Source: Begonia masoniana (Eukaryota; Streptophyta; Magnoliopsida; Cucurbitales; Begoniaceae). From it: DNA of 64,000 nucleotides. The stretch covers positions 16,315,453 through 16,379,452 of the forward strand of contig CM039502.1 in the NCBI GenBank assembly GCA_022432975.1, written 5' to 3'. A program made the translations under genes and the position numbers. Positions 47,501-60,131 of this stretch are shown one piece after another (position 1 is the first letter of the stretch; the number at the start of each line of letters is the position of its first letter). Under the pieces are notes generated by a model. That model saw nothing but the letters and a program-made list of their open reading frames with translations, ran no database searches and had not been told where the DNA came from.

Positions 47501-48870
47501 AGAATAATTCATAACTAGTGCGCAATTGAAAAAAAAAAAGTAATAGTTGACCTCAAAAAATAGGAGAGGGAGGGAAGGGGGACAGAGAGTTTTAAAGTTA
47601 ACAGTTTTTTTAATCATGAAATTGAAATTGCTAATAGAGTTTAAATCATAATTTAAATTGTCAAAAATTGTAGTTTGGATATTAGGTGTTTGAGACACTC
47701 AATGTTCAAGGTTTAAATTGCTAATTATCATAATAATTATATTAAAAAAGTTATTCCAACTAATTTAAATTATTAGTTTGACAATATAAACAATAAATGG
47801 CATAAATTGTGCCAATGCCAGATCTTAACATAACTCTTTGTCTTCTGCTCTCTCTATCAAAAATAAATAATTAGAAGAATAAGCACAAATTTGGTAAACC
47901 GATAAATATAATAGTGAAAAATATGATCAATATTATGATAAAAAAATAAATTTGACTCCACAACAACGACCCAATAAAAAATTTGAATATTCAGATTGTT
48001 CATACAAGTTGCCATTTTGCCAATGGCCCTTCAACATTGAAAAGGTTATCGTGATAGATTCTTCAAATGAGTGCTCACTTCTAGACCCTTTTTGTTGTCA
48101 CTTTCTTCTTTTTTTCATTTGAACTCGGATGCTTATCACAAAAATCATATCTTCTATCATGGTTGGTCTATTGAAGAGATATAAGCTCAACAAGATATTA
48201 TTTGTTGTGGAATGATATAGTCGCTCTTTTTTGTTCTTATTAACAAAAGCTTAAGAGTTAAATCTTAAGCAACTAAAGGACACGGATAAGAACACTCACT
48301 TTCACCATTTTTATTCCTTTTAATTGGTGGTGTTTGGAAAGATGTGGGATAGGTCCTTATGTTGTACAAATCTCTCATTTTACAGGTCGATGATGACACT
48401 ACTTTATTTTAGTTAAAAGTGAATGTAATGTTAAAAAATTTTGTGGATGTGATGAAAGTTTCTGAATTACTATATGCTCACAAGTTAACTAATAAATCTG
48501 ATATTGTGAGCATCAATGTTAATTAAAGCAATATCAAAAAATTTGTTACTACAACCAATTAGTAGAAAGGCTTTTTGCTACCATCTTAATTGGGTCTTTC
48601 TCTTGGTGGAGACCTTCTTTATTGTTGTTTTTTGGGAGCTAATTTTGCAAAAAGTTAAAAATGATTAAATGGATGGAAAAAAATGATTGCTTATACAGAG
48701 AAGGAAGACTTGCATTAATTTATGTATTATTTGATACTACACTAATTACTATCTTTCTCTTTTCAACCTTCTTCTTAGTGCCAAGATGCTAAATAAAAAG
48801 TTTAGCAACTTTTTTGATATTGAAACAAAGAAAGCACTAAACCACCCTTGATTAGATGAAGATAGATTTT
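44543..48870. other. AT-rich intergenic region, no gene recognised
   Basis: Starts with the WNK 3' flank. At 44730-44850 a GGGGTGTAAATTGGGC... stretch with CGGTCC/GACCGACC motifs may be a decayed hAT end. A 128-bp tandem duplication is listed separately. Otherwise nothing that I can name. Confidence 0.5.
46432..46687 (+). repeat. 128-bp tandem duplication
   Basis: Copies 46432-46559 and 46560-46687 (TTGCCACYCATTTGG start, CATTTAGTAGTCACACATT end) differ at very few positions, so the duplication is recent. Confidence 0.92.
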
Positions 48871-48879
48871 CAAAATTGA

Positions 48880-49113
48880 TGAGGAAGAAGAAAGAAGAAG
48901 GTGAAGAAGAGAAGTTGATAGAGAGAAGTTTCTGCTGAATGATTCATTTGTTATTTTCACTATATCAAATCTATTGTTTACAATGTATACGTATATAACC
49001 TAAAAACTAATGAAGGGGGTAATTTTGGAAACAACTATAAAATAGGACTAAACTAACAAAAAGTTAATACAAACAAATAAGGAAAACAGTGCTGGAATTG
49101 TTACATGCTAACA
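48880..49113 (-). mobile_element. Probable 3' LTR of the Ty1/copia element
   Basis: On the minus strand a purine tract (TTGAGAGGGGA) is followed by TGTTAGCATGTAACAATTCC, the usual copia PPT/LTR junction, at 49113. The distal LTR end (near 48880) is only estimated because the 5' LTR is not in the window. A TATATA-like stretch (about 48990) and a CT-rich leader on the minus strand fit an LTR. Confidence 0.55.
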
Positions 49114-50391
49114 TCCCCTCTCAAGAGCAAGGTCGTTGGCCGAAAATCTTGGAAGTGAAAGCAAAAAGAGCATCAACGAGTTGATATTCTGAAGGAGTGA
49201 ATTTGACAAGTAAGGATTTCTTGTGCACTTGTTCTCGAACAAAATGAAAATCAATCGCAATATGCTTAGACTTAGAGTGCAAAACCAGATTGGATGCCAG
49301 ATATGTCGCACTCAAATTATCACAGTAGATTAGAGGGACGTTGGGCAAGACAATACCAATTTCGTGGAGGAGAGACTTTAACCAAAGAATTTTTGCAGTG
49401 GCATTTGCGATGCTCCGGTACAGTGCTCGAGTGTGAGACGAATTTTTGTTTTACTGAAGACCAAGAAATAAGATTAGAGCCTAAAAAGATGCAGTATCCA
49501 CTTGTGCTTTTACGATCATCAAGACATGCAACCCAATCAACATCAGTATAACACGTGAGGTTAAAACACGTGGAAAGAGAAAATGATATACCAAGTCATA
49601 ATGTGCCTTGAAGATAACAGAGAATCCTTTCAACACACTGCCAGTGAACATCAGCTGGAGCATACATAAATTGACTAACCTTGTTTACTGCAAAAGTAAT
49701 ATCCGGTTTGGTAAGACAACAGTATTGGAGACCATCAATGATGCTGGGATAGAGATAGCTATAACTTAATGGTGTGCCAGAATGTATGGACATAATTGGA
49801 CCCGATACCATTGGGGTGGGGACTGAATTGCAAGAATCCATTTGAGCCATGTGAAGCAGCTTAGTGATGTATCTAGATTGAGAAAAGTGTAGACCAGAAG
49901 AAGTATGGAAAACTGAAATGCCGAGAAAATAGGATAGAGAACTGAGATCACGAACTACAAATTGAAGGTGCAAATAACGGAGAAATTGACCCATTAAAGA
50001 GTTGGAATCCCCTGTAAGAATAATATCGTTGACATATACCAGCATAAGTAAGGTGGCCGAATTCTTCCGGCAAATGAATAAGGAGGCATCAGATTTCGAG
50101 GCTGAGAAATCCTAGGCAAGCAAAGTATTATATCATTTATTGTACCAGGCTCTAGGAGACTACTTAAGACCATACAGAGCTTTCTTCAATAAGAAAACTG
50201 TAGAAGGATGAGAAGAATCAATGAAACCCTGAGGTTGTTGCATACATACTGTATCAGTTAAATCACCGTGTAAGAAGGCGTTGTTTATATCCAGTTGTCG
50301 AATAGCCCATCCAAGAGAGAATGCCAAAGCTAGAATGGTACGAACCATGGTGGGAACCACCGGGCTAAAAGTCTCATCATAATCCGCACTC
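49114..50391 (-). pseudogene. Ty1/copia pol: RT end and RNase H (broken)
   Basis: Minus-strand frames give reverse transcriptase then RNase H of a copia element. 50160-50417: DYDETFSPVV, QLDINNAFLHGDL, KKALYGLK. 49596-50045: the catalytic motif LVYVNDIILTG (canonical YVDD changed to YVND), SYFLGI, VSQFMYAP. 49121-49348: CDNLSATYLASN, KHIAIDFHFVREQV. The frame is interrupted between these pieces and the YVND change would disable the enzyme. Upstream pol resumes at 53158. Confidence 0.9.
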
Positions 50392-53157
50392 TGTAACGAC
50401 CCTAATACTGTACCCATATTTTCCCGTAATATTTTTTTTTTTTTTATCCTAATATCTTTAATTAAACTCTAGGCGGAAACTAAACCGAAATCGAAACCAG
50501 AATCGAAATCGGAATTGAAATCTAACTTTAAAATCATTTAAAACAATACAATTTAAAACCAATAAAACAATTTAATAAAACTATATTTAAAACAATTCTT
50601 AATTAAAATAAAAGGGAGGGCATTTTGGGAAAAAGGATCGCTGCATTGTGCAGCGATCAGGCGCTGCAATGTGCAGCGCCCAGTCGCTGCACAAATGCAT
50701 CGATCGAGCGCTGCACAATGCAGCGACCCAGCCCTTATCTCCCCCCGTTTTCGCCTTTCTCCACTCCTTTTCTTGTTTTCATTTTTCACAAGTGCTCTCT
50801 GGAACGAATTCCAGAGAGCATGACTCTACAATTTTTCACTAACACTCTCTGGAAACCATATTCCAGAGAGTAACTTCTTATACTTAACAAAATTTACCAC
50901 CAATAACAACCATCGATTTAGAACCTAACTCAACCGAAATATATTCTAAATTCCACCAATTCACAGCGGACTTTGCGAAATCCAACTGCATAGATATATC
51001 TAAAATCGAGACTATCCATAACCATCAAAACATTTCTATAACGTTAAATAAAAGCTTTAAACCAAAACATTTCCTATATACAGTTTACCAAACATCCTAT
51101 AACGTCTATACAATTCATCAAACATCCCAAAATATACCAAAAAGACCCTCAAAATCTGTACATACGTCCCCACGGGTCGGTGAAGCCTCGACTGCGCCAG
51201 CACACCACCGCAGCCATCCTCGATCAACTGGACTCATGCCTCAGGAGGAGGAATCCCATCCTCACCTGGATCCTCGGAGTCTACGTTACCTACACCATAC
51301 AACACACTATGAGATAAAAATCTCAGCAAGCCTCGTAAATGCAGATGCGTGCAGATGCGTATGTCATTCATAAACATGCAGATGTCATATTCAGATAACA
51401 GATTCAGACAACAGATTCATTCAGATTCAGATTTATTACGTCGCAGACAGAACGTCACCGAGATCTAACCAATCTCGTCGTGACCAGATAACAGATTACG
51501 TAGATTTATTTCGTTGGTTCATTTTACTTTTTAATTAGGTCGCAGACAGATTGTCACCGAGGCTACCTCACCTCGACGTGACCAGATAACAGATTACGTA
51601 GATTAATTTCGTTGGTTCATTTTACTTTTTAATTAGGTCGCAGACAGATTGTCACCGAGGCTACCTCACCTCGACGTGACCAGATAACAGATTACGTAGA
51701 TTAATTTCGTTGGTTCATTTTACTTTTTAATTAGGTCGCAGACAGATTGTCACCGAGGCTACCTCACCTCGACGTGACCAGATAACAGATTACGTAGATT
51801 AACTTCGTTGGTTCATTTTACTTTTTAATTAGGTCGCAGACAGATTGTCACCGGGGTCTACACCACCCCGCCGTGACCAGATACAGATTTCGTAGATTAA
51901 TTAGGTCCATTACTTTCCTTAAAACACATGCGGAATTCATTACCTGTGATGCATGAACAATTCATATCATACATTAAACAGACAACCATGTATACCATCA
52001 AGACTATAAAAACTTAATCTTTAAAACAAATAAACCTAACTACCCAACCAAAATACAATTAAACTATCGCATCTCCAAAATCCTCGAGACGACGTTCGAC
52101 GTACGGTGTAGGCCAATCGGCCAGAGAAGAATCACGAGAACTTACCTCGTGTCCGTTGCACTTCTAGCTCCGTCCACGAGCGTTGCTGGTCTGAGGCAAA
52201 ACATAATATTCGCTGTTAAAACGGATTTAAACTACTAAACGTCCAATTTAAACAAAACCTTAACTAAGGAAACTTCCTAAGGTTCTATTTCAATTTATTG
52301 AGCCATATTTCGAGCAATTTACGCTCGGCACCTAAATTCTCAATTTACGAGTTTTTCCCTAAAATCTCGAAAATTTACAATTTTTAACATTCGTCCTAAA
52401 TTAATCAAATTCATCCATTATCGTCTAATACGTTTGCTATAACCTTAATTACGGCAAACCCCTAAATTTCGAATCCAAAATCGACAATTTCAACGAAACC
52501 CTAACGAAAACCTATTAGTTTAAACTTGACTAAACTCCGATTTTAATGCTCTAAAACTATAAAGACTTACCGAGGGTTGCGAGAGGAAGAGAAACCGTGA
52601 AGAAAACAGATCGATCGGAGGGCTTGAGTCGCCGGAATGAGAGAACGCCGTGGGAGGGAGAGAGAGAGAATCGCTCTCTGGAGTTTGGCGGAGCAGGGAA
52701 GAAGAGAAATGAGGGAGAGAAGAAAAAAGTGATATTTATTAAATAAATTTTGGTTTGACAATTACCATATTGCCCTTGCATTCGTTTTTATATTTGTTTC
52801 GTTCTTCGGTTTGTCAATCGTCCAGCGATTCGGATTCACCAAACTTCCTTATTTCACTAATAAGTCCAACTTAATATTTAGGATTTACTGAAACTATCCG
52901 TTCGCAATTTGGACCTCGTTTACTATTTTTACTAAAACGTCATTTACGCTTCAAAAAACGTATTTATTCGGAATATAGCGTCATTACTCCGAAAATTCCC
53001 GTAAATTCCTTAAAATTCTTATTATTCGTTAGAGTCATAATGACGCTTTCTTTTCGTGAATCGGACCTGATTTGACATATTTACGGAAAATGCCATTATT
53101 TAATAGAATATTAATATAATATATTATATATGAAATCCGTACTAGCCGGATATTACA
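50392..53157 (-). mobile_element. LTR5: solo LTR in copia pol
   Basis: Plus-strand ends are TGTAACGACCC and GGATATTACA; 2766 bp; perfect TSD. On the minus strand it starts TGTAATATCCGGC and ends GGGTCGTTACA. It contains the splice-donor/GGCC block at 52107-52148 and a 98-bp tandem array at 51442-51885. A direct-repeat pair, GTGCTCTCTGGAACGAATTCC and CACTCTCTGGAAACCATATTCC-like, sits at 50790-50870. No coding region. Confidence 0.9.
51442..51885 (-). repeat. 98-bp tandem repeat in LTR5
   Basis: Units begin CGCAGACAGATTGTCACCG at 51442, 51541, 51639, 51737 and 51835. Each contains a short inverted repeat (CCGAGGC...CCTCG) and CAGATAACAGATTACGTAGA. The outer units are the most diverged, as usual in tandem arrays. 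Confidence 0.93.
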
Positions 53158-53413
53158 CACTCTCTGTTTGATCATAACCTTTAGCCACTAGTCGGGCTTT
53201 ATAGCGATTGACGAAGCCATCCGAATTAAGCTTTACTTTGAAAACCCACTTGCAACCAATGAGTTTGGCTCCGGATGGTAAAGAAACAAGCTGCCATGCT
53301 TTATTCTTGTGAAGGGTTGTCATTTCATGTTGCATAGCTGCCATCCAATGAAGACTTTTAGATGCCTGTAGAAAGGTTTTTGGTTCAAGGGATAAATCTT
53401 CTTGAGCAGAGAG
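53158..53413 (-). pseudogene. Ty1/copia pol: RT N-terminal part
   Basis: Minus strand: AMQHEMTTLHKNKAWQLV, SLPSGAKLIGCKWVFKVK, RYKARLVAKGYDQTE, the classic N-terminal RT block of copia. It joins in frame order to the part left of LTR5 and is bounded on the right by LTR6. Confidence 0.9.
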
Positions 53414-56069
53414 TGTAACACCCGGATTTTTAGGTTTTTGGACTTTATCGCTATAATGACATTTTCGTAAATATTGCGAAATTAGCCCGTTTTGTGAACG
53501 GGGAGTTTTATTATAACCCTATGAATAAATTGGAGTATCTGGAGGAATAAGAAAATTTTTGGAGATATAATGTCCGGTTTTACGAGTTTTGATATTTCTC
53601 GTAATATAAAGGGTATTTTAGTAAATATAGTAAACTAGGTCCGTTTTGTGAACGAAAAGTTTTATTAGAGCCCTAGTAATAAATTAGAATATTTGGTGAA
53701 ATAAGGAAACTTGGAGAAGCCAAATCGATAATTAAATAACGAGATAAACAAAGATTAAGCAAAAAGGGCAAAATGGTAATTGCTACGTTAATTTTTATAT
53801 AACCTAAGTATTTCTCTCTCTCCCTCATTTCCCTCTGCTTCAACAAAAGAAAAGCTCCAGAGAGCTTTTCTGGCGATTCTTCATTGCCTCCTCCGTTTCT
53901 TCACGGTCCATCGACGATACTCCTCCGATCAACTCCGGTTCTTCACGTTTTCTTCTCTAAGTGGCATCCTAGGTAAGATTCTACGATTTTGGGACGTTAG
54001 ATTTCAGTTTTTAGAGAGATTATTAGTTAGGGTTTTGTTTAAGGTTTTGCCGAAATAGTCGGGTTATATTAGAAACGGTTAGGTTTACCGTATTTATGGC
54101 TCTAATGAACGCATTTGCGATTATTGGACGTAGTTAAGTGATTTAATGTGTGTTGTTGGAGTTTTGGAGGGTGGAAACTTGTGAAAACTCCATTAATGGA
54201 GGTTTTGATAATCTTGAGCTCGAATTGCTCGATAAAATGCCCGAGAGAAGTAAATTAGAATTTTAGAAAATTTCCTTTAGCTAGGAGTTTCGTTAGTTTT
54301 CAGAGTTTGATTGTTTAGGCCCAGTTTTAATAAAGAATGTTGTGGATTGACTTAGGTGAAAAAAGCTCATGGGCGGAGCTCGGATTGCTAAGGACGACAG
54401 GTAAGTCTTTGTGACTTGTTTGGTCGATCTGGCCTACACCATAAGAGAAGTTGTCAATTAAGGGTATTTGGTGATTTTATTGCTTTAGTGTAGGTTGGAT
54501 AGGTAGTTTAGGATATTTGTTATGTTAGAACGTTTTCTTAGGTTTGATGTACCGTTCTATGCTTTCTTTACGTTTAATGCACCTTACATGTCCATGCATC
54601 AACTTTTTTTAAACTAGCACGAAAAATGAACCTCTGCATACGTTTTCACGAAAAGAAAATGACTAATGAAAAGGTATGAATGCTTGTAATGTCACGTCAG
54701 GGAGGTGGTTTAGACATGGCTGTTCTAAAGGTGAAGCATGTTCTTTCCCCCCAGGTAGATGAAAGGGGCTATCTAACCGCCGGATGAGCCGTTTTCATCT
54801 ATTGAGAGCGCACCCTCGGTGACATCCCCTATGAAATGTAAAGAATGAAATGAATGCATGATTTTCTAAACGGCATATGCATAACATGCATTCTCATTTA
54901 CGTAGATTTACTGAGCCTTTATCTCATAGATGTCTCTATGGCGTAGGTGATCTCGAAGAAGGTGAGGATGATGTTCCTCCGTAAAGATGAACGAGCTGGT
55001 TGAAGAGGAATGCCCGTGGGAGTCCGCTGTGTAGTCGGTACGAATTTTGACTTGTGGGAGCAAATGATTAAGTATTTTGAGGTTTTGGGTATATTATGGG
55101 CTGATGGATGATTAGCTAAAACATTGTATAGATAACTCATTTTAGGGTGCTTGGTATCTGGATAATGGATTTATAGTATTTTGATATGGGGCATATATGT
55201 TTTGGGGATATACAGATGTATAGGATTAAGTTAGGAGTATTGTACATAGTTTTACAACATTTGGTATGGAAAAAGTTAGAGATTTAATGAAAGTTTTATA
55301 TATATGTTTTTTGAATGATTTGGGCAGATGATTTTGGTTTGATGATAAGTATAGGGTTATACTGCCCATTTTCATATAGAAGTGGTTGATTGAGTGTTTA
55401 GGTATTCGATAGAAAGTTAAGTGTACTAATAGGGGCAACGTCGACCGATTTTAACGTGAATCGGTCGGGGTTATCAACCCTAGCATATTGGAATCCTTTT
55501 TATAAATTTTCAGTTAAGTGTTCATTACAGAGGCCACGTCAACCAATCTCATTACAGAGGCCACATCGACCGATCTCTTTACAGAGGCCACGTCGACCGA
55601 TTTTAGTCAGTATTGAACATCGACCGATTCTAGTCAGCGTTGAACACCAACCGATTATAGTCAGTGTTGAACATCGACCGATTTTAGTCAGCGTTGACCA
55701 TCGATTGATTTTAGTCAGTGTTGACCGTCGACCGATTAGAAGGAATGAATTCCAGAGAGTTTAAGACGTCGACCATTTAACGAAAAGTGTTCGGTCGAAG
55801 ACGTTGACCATTTAACGAAAAGTGTTCGGCCGAGGACGTCGACCATTTAGCGAAAAGAGTTCGGTCGAGGATGTCGACCGAAACTCCTGTTTTACTCTTT
55901 TAGCACTTTAATTAAGTTTAGTATTATTACGAGGTTTCCCCAAGCAATGTGTCTTCCGCTGAATGAAGTTAATTGTCTTTAAACGAGTCAGATTAATGTA
56001 TTGAAAAAAAAATTCAAATTTTACGAGATTTTTATGAATAGTTAAAAGGTGAAATTAGGGGACGCTATA
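53414..56069 (+). mobile_element. LTR6: solo LTR in copia pol
   Basis: It starts TGTAACACCCGGATTTTTAG and ends GGGGACGCTATA, so the expected CA terminus is mutated to TA; the TSD is nonetheless exact. 2656 bp. The splice-donor/GGCC block is at 54398-54440 and tandem repeats rich in GTCGACCG at about 55527-55880. It is related to LTR5 in the block region (GGCCTACACC) but clearly diverged. Confidence 0.88.
55527..55880 (+). repeat. Tandem repeats in LTR6 (GTCGACCG-based)
   Basis: Three successive unit types: ATTACAGAGGCCACGTC-AACCAATCTC (about 27 bp), then TTAGTCAGYGTTGAACATCG-ACCGAT (about 30 bp), then GACGTCGACCATTTAACGAA-AAGTGTTCGG (about 40 bp). All are built around the same TCGACC core. 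Confidence 0.88.
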
Positions 56070-56772
56070 GAGAGAGCTCGTGGTTTAGAAATACCCACTT
56101 TGGATCTAGTTCTCATGGAATGAGAATTGACTGTAAGTGGTAGACGTTGCAGTGGAGAGGTGATAGCTGGCACGAGAGGAGAAGACATGGTTTGGAGGTT
56201 AGGGGTAGGTTCGGGTGTAGTGTTTGGATGGTTAAAAAATATAGGAATGAGTAATGGTATAATGGGAAGAGAGAAGGAAGAGGAAGTTGTCAAAGGAGGA
56301 GTAAAGGAGGAGAAAAGACAATAAGTCTTATCAAACGTTACATGACGAGTGATATAAAGTCTACTAGATATAGGATCAAGACAGAAATAACCCTTGTGAT
56401 GTGCACTATAGCCCAGAAAAATACGAGGGAGTGAGCGGGGCTATAACTTATGTTGATTGAAAGGACGTAGAAAAAGAAAATAAAGACATCCAAACACACA
56501 GAGTGAAGAGTAAGGAGGAACGGAGTGAAAAAGACACTCAAAGGGAGATGTTTAAAACTGGAGTAGGTAAAAAGTTGATCAACGTAGTGGCGGTACGAAA
56601 AGTATAAGGTCAAAAATGTTGGGGCACGAATGACTGAAAGAATAGCGCTAAACCAGTTTCAACAACATGATGATTTTTTCTTTCAACACGACCATTTTGA
56701 TTTGATGTGTAAGGACAAGAGATTCGATGATGGATGCCAAGAGATTTGAAAATAGACTATAAAGATTGAAAT
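56070..56772 (-). pseudogene. Ty1/copia integrase end and integrase-RT linker (broken)
   Basis: Minus strand, with shifts: SCPYTSNQNGRVERKNRHVVET-like integrase core end, HPLSVFFTPFL / GYSAHHKGYFCLDP and RLYITRHVTFDKT (the common copia block before the linker), a Pro/Ser-rich linker, and HSMRTRSKVGISKPRALS (linker end before RT). It continues at 53413 after LTR6. The upstream part is cut by the LTR4-family insertion. Confidence 0.8.
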
Positions 56773-57762
56773 TATAACACCCGACAATTTCGGCCAGGTG
56801 ATTTTTCTTAACCATTTTGATTATCACCCTTTTTACTAACCTTTATGAATTTAAATTAAAAGTCAAGACATATTTATTACAAGTTGAGTGAAACTAGGTT
56901 GGGTGGTTGGGTTGTAATTAAGGATGGATGAATCAAGTATAAATAGGAAATGGAAACCTTAAACCCCATTTAAACCTCACTGTAGCCGACGCTTTCACTC
57001 TCGGCGATTTCTCTCTTCCCCAGAGCCCTCTCCCTCGGCAACCTACAGCTCCTTTCGGTGACCGATTTTCAGTCTCCGCCCCGACAATCCACACCCTAGG
57101 TAAGACTCTGTAATGTAGTCACTGATTGGCTATTTAGAACTCTGTTTCCCTGCTAAGACCCGTAGCTTCGGATTCTTCTTTGGCAGTGAAATATTAGTGG
57201 CATTCGTAATCTGTGACTAGTTATTAGGTTGAAACTGATTATTTCTAGGATAACTTTTGGTTAGAACTTTTAGGATTTTTATTTAATACTGTAATGTGAA
57301 ATGTTTTAGGTAAAGAAGTCTGAAGTGAAGTGCTCGAGTATTGCTAAGGAAACCAGGTAAGTGAATGTATTAAGACTTCCGGCCAATAGGGCCCTACATC
57401 ACAAGGATATTAAGTTAGTTTCAGTTGTCTGATGTTTGTTCTGTGTTAGTAAGATTTCTCGTACTTGGATGATTTATGGATATTGAGAGTTTTGTTATGT
57501 GACGTTCTAGTAGAGTCTATGAAGTCGACTGTTCTGGTATGATACTTTCTATAGTCTGATGATTTAAGAGCATCCATGTCATGCATCATGATTTATTTCT
57601 CAAGCATATGAAAATGTTTTATGAGCATGTTTTTCCCATGAACAAGATATGACAATGAATATGAAACTCATGCAACCGGATTAAATGAGGGTTGGGGGCG
57701 GCTTGGCGTATGTCACTATCCAAAGAGAAGGACCATGAATACAGCCCGAAAGGGACTATGTA
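56773..57762 (+). mobile_element. LTR4-family LTR, 5' part, cut by element 7
   Basis: It starts TATAACACCCGACAATTTCG (TG mutated to TA) and matches the reverse complement of 1-185. A TATAAATA-like box (TATAAATAGGAAATGG at 56938) and CT-rich leader follow. It has a splice-donor/GGCC block at 57354-57398 and an extra donor-like CTAGGTAAGACT at 57096. It breaks off at 57762 where element 7 begins. The candidate left TSD is GAAAT (56768-56772). Confidence 0.82.
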
Positions 57763-57929
57763 TGTGACAGCCCAAAACCGAACCCGATCGGGGTCCGGGA
57801 TCGGAGCCATCACTCCGGGACAGTTAACCGAAAACGGTGACTATTTTTTTTTTTAAAACATTATACTTTTAAAACCTTAACAGAGAGTATAAACCTTCTC
57901 TAGAAGTCAAACTGAAAAACACATTTAAG

Positions 57930-58530
57930 CTGGATGTAGATAAACAAAGAGAACAGTTGATGTGAATAAGACGAAACTGGTGGATGTATATAAGACAAAA
58001 GTGAACAGTACCGGTAGATGGATATAAGACGGAATCGGTAGATGTATATAAAACGAAATCGGTAGATGCATATAAGACAAAAGTGAACAGTACCGGTAGA
58101 TGGATATAAGACGGAATCGGTAGATGTATATAAAACGAAATCGGTAGATGCATATAAGACAAAAGTGAACAGTACCGGTAGATGGATATAAGACGGAATC
58201 GGTAGATGTATGTAAAACGAAATCGGTAGATGCATATAAGACAAAAGTGAACAGTACCGGTAGATGGATATAAGACGGAATCGGTAGATGTATATAAAAT
58301 GAAATCGGTAGATGCATATAAGACAAAAGTGAACAGTACCGGTAGATGGATATAAGACGGAATCGGTAGATGTATGTAAAACGAAATCGGTAGATGCATA
58401 TAAGACAAAAGTGAACAGTACCGGTAGATGGATATAAGACGGAATCGGTAGATGTATATAAAACGAAATCGGTAGATGCATATAAGACAAAAGTGAACAG
58501 TACCGGTAGATGTATTTTAAACAAAGGGAA
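57930..58530 (-). repeat. 82-bp tandem repeat in element 7 LTR
   Basis: About six units starting GAACAGTACCGGTAGATGGA (58003, 58085, 58167 and on). Each holds three diverged ATCGGTAGATG sub-units, so the array is hierarchical. Open frames on the minus strand are a by-product. Confidence 0.95.
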
Positions 58531-58894
58531 CGGTGGATGTAGAGTTTAAAGACAAAATTGACAACTTTTATCATGAAGACATACGAACAGAGAGAATAAA
58601 AACAGAAGACATAAAAATCTCAGATTCTCAAACCAATTCAAAACATGGTTCTCGAACTCAACAAAAGGCATAACAGAAACTTAAGAAGAATTACACTGCA
58701 TGGGTAGCTCTAAAACCAGAGACCATCCATGCACAGACTATCAGGAAAATATTCCAAACAATTCCAGAATACTTCAGAATGTAATTCAACTGTCAAATAC
58801 AGAGGTTTTAAATATCGACACAGAACCCATACATTGTTTTAAAATCTCAAAGACAGTACAGGACTTAACATATAATTACAGAATTTACCAAAAA

Positions 58895-58912
58895 GGGGGG
58901 GGGGGGGGGGGG
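58895..58912 (+). repeat. 18-nt poly-G run
   Basis: Uninterrupted G run inside the element 7 LTR, preceded by five A. It may be a true homopolymer or an assembly error. Confidence 0.95.
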
Positions 58913-60131
58913 TTTCTACAGAGTTTTTAACACAAAACCAGAATTTCAGAAAGCTTTACAGAAACCTCTAAACAGAATTCATGTCTGGCTGCAGCAACCA
59001 AACCCCCATGAGCTCGATCCACCAGCACCTAATCATCAGACTGAGGCACAAAATCCTCATTTCCGGGTTCAATACCTACATCAGAGAGTTCACCTATGAG
59101 TCTAAAACTCAGTAAGAACATATTATAAATGCAATGATGCAAGATGCTATGCATGCAGTTTTCAGAATTCAGTGGCAGAACAGAACAGAATATTATATTT
59201 CAGTGGCAGAGGGGTATAAGTGGGGCTTATAGGGGAACTGGCAAACAGAGGGTGCACTATCAGGCACAGCAGATTTTCAGTCTCCCAGGGAGGGATAAAA
59301 CCAGAGGGTCCTTGCTAGGGACAATTCATTTTCAGATTCCCAGGGAGGGATAAAACCAGTGGGCCAGTCCCCGTCCCACACTTAACCAATACATTACAGA
59401 CAGTCAGATTTTATCTTGTTTAGTTTGAAACAGTGTACAGAAAACAGTTTTGCATGAGCTTTCAGAAAATCGTGTATGCATGAACATTCACAGTGCTTAC
59501 AGTTAATATAGCAGACAACAGAAATAACAGACTATACTGTGAAGCAAAACTATGACATCTCAGAACATAAACTATACTTTTTCTACCCAGAACCACCCGA
59601 CTGAGACTGAAAACCTAGTACCTTTGTGATGTAGGGCCTTAAGGGCCAACTCTCAGTTATGAACTTACCTGTTTGCGGCAATGCAGTGTACTCGAACGTC
59701 TCTGGAGAGTTCGGATCTTTGCTGAAAAAAAAAAAACAGAGAAATGCTGGAGAAACAAAGTGTGGAAGTTTTGTTTCAATCGCCTGGAAGAGAGAAAACA
59801 GAAAGGGGAGGTAGAAGTGAGCTTCACGTAGGAGGAAGAGAAGACATATCTTCTTCAACAAGTTGCCACTTGGCACTCATCCATTGGATTGCTTCCACCT
59901 ACCATAATCACTTCCACATTTACCCTTCCATTAGCTTTTAACCTAATTGGCTTGTTTTGATTACACTTAGTTTGGTTTTCCCTCAAACATTCCACCATTT
60001 TAACCAAAATATTCATTGTATTAATATAATATTAATCCCGTTTAAACGATCTGGGAGAAACTATTACATGGCAAAAATGCCGGGTGTTACATTCCACCCA
60101 CCTTAACAGAAATTTTGTCCCCAAAATTTGC

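Larger units (their letters stand above)
50387..53162. other. TSD CACTC of LTR5
   Basis: CACTC at 50387-50391 and 53158-53162 flanks LTR5 exactly inside copia RT. Confidence 0.92.
53409..56074. other. TSD GAGAG of LTR6
   Basis: GAGAG at 53409-53413 and 56070-56074. Confidence 0.88.
57763..60091 (-). mobile_element. Element 7: 3' LTR (Tekay-type), 2.3 kb
   Basis: Plus-strand ends are TGTGACAGCCC and GGGTGTTACA, with the polypurine tract on the minus strand immediately inside (AAGGTGGGTGGAA at 60092-60104). It holds an 82-bp tandem array (57930-58530), an 18-nt G run (58895-58912) and the splice-donor/GGCC block (59630-59671, minus). The 5' LTR is beyond the right edge. Confidence 0.93.

Noticed and set aside
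57869..58574. Three minus-strand open frames of 179-224 residues
   Set aside because: 82-bp tandem array of the element 7 LTR, not coding.
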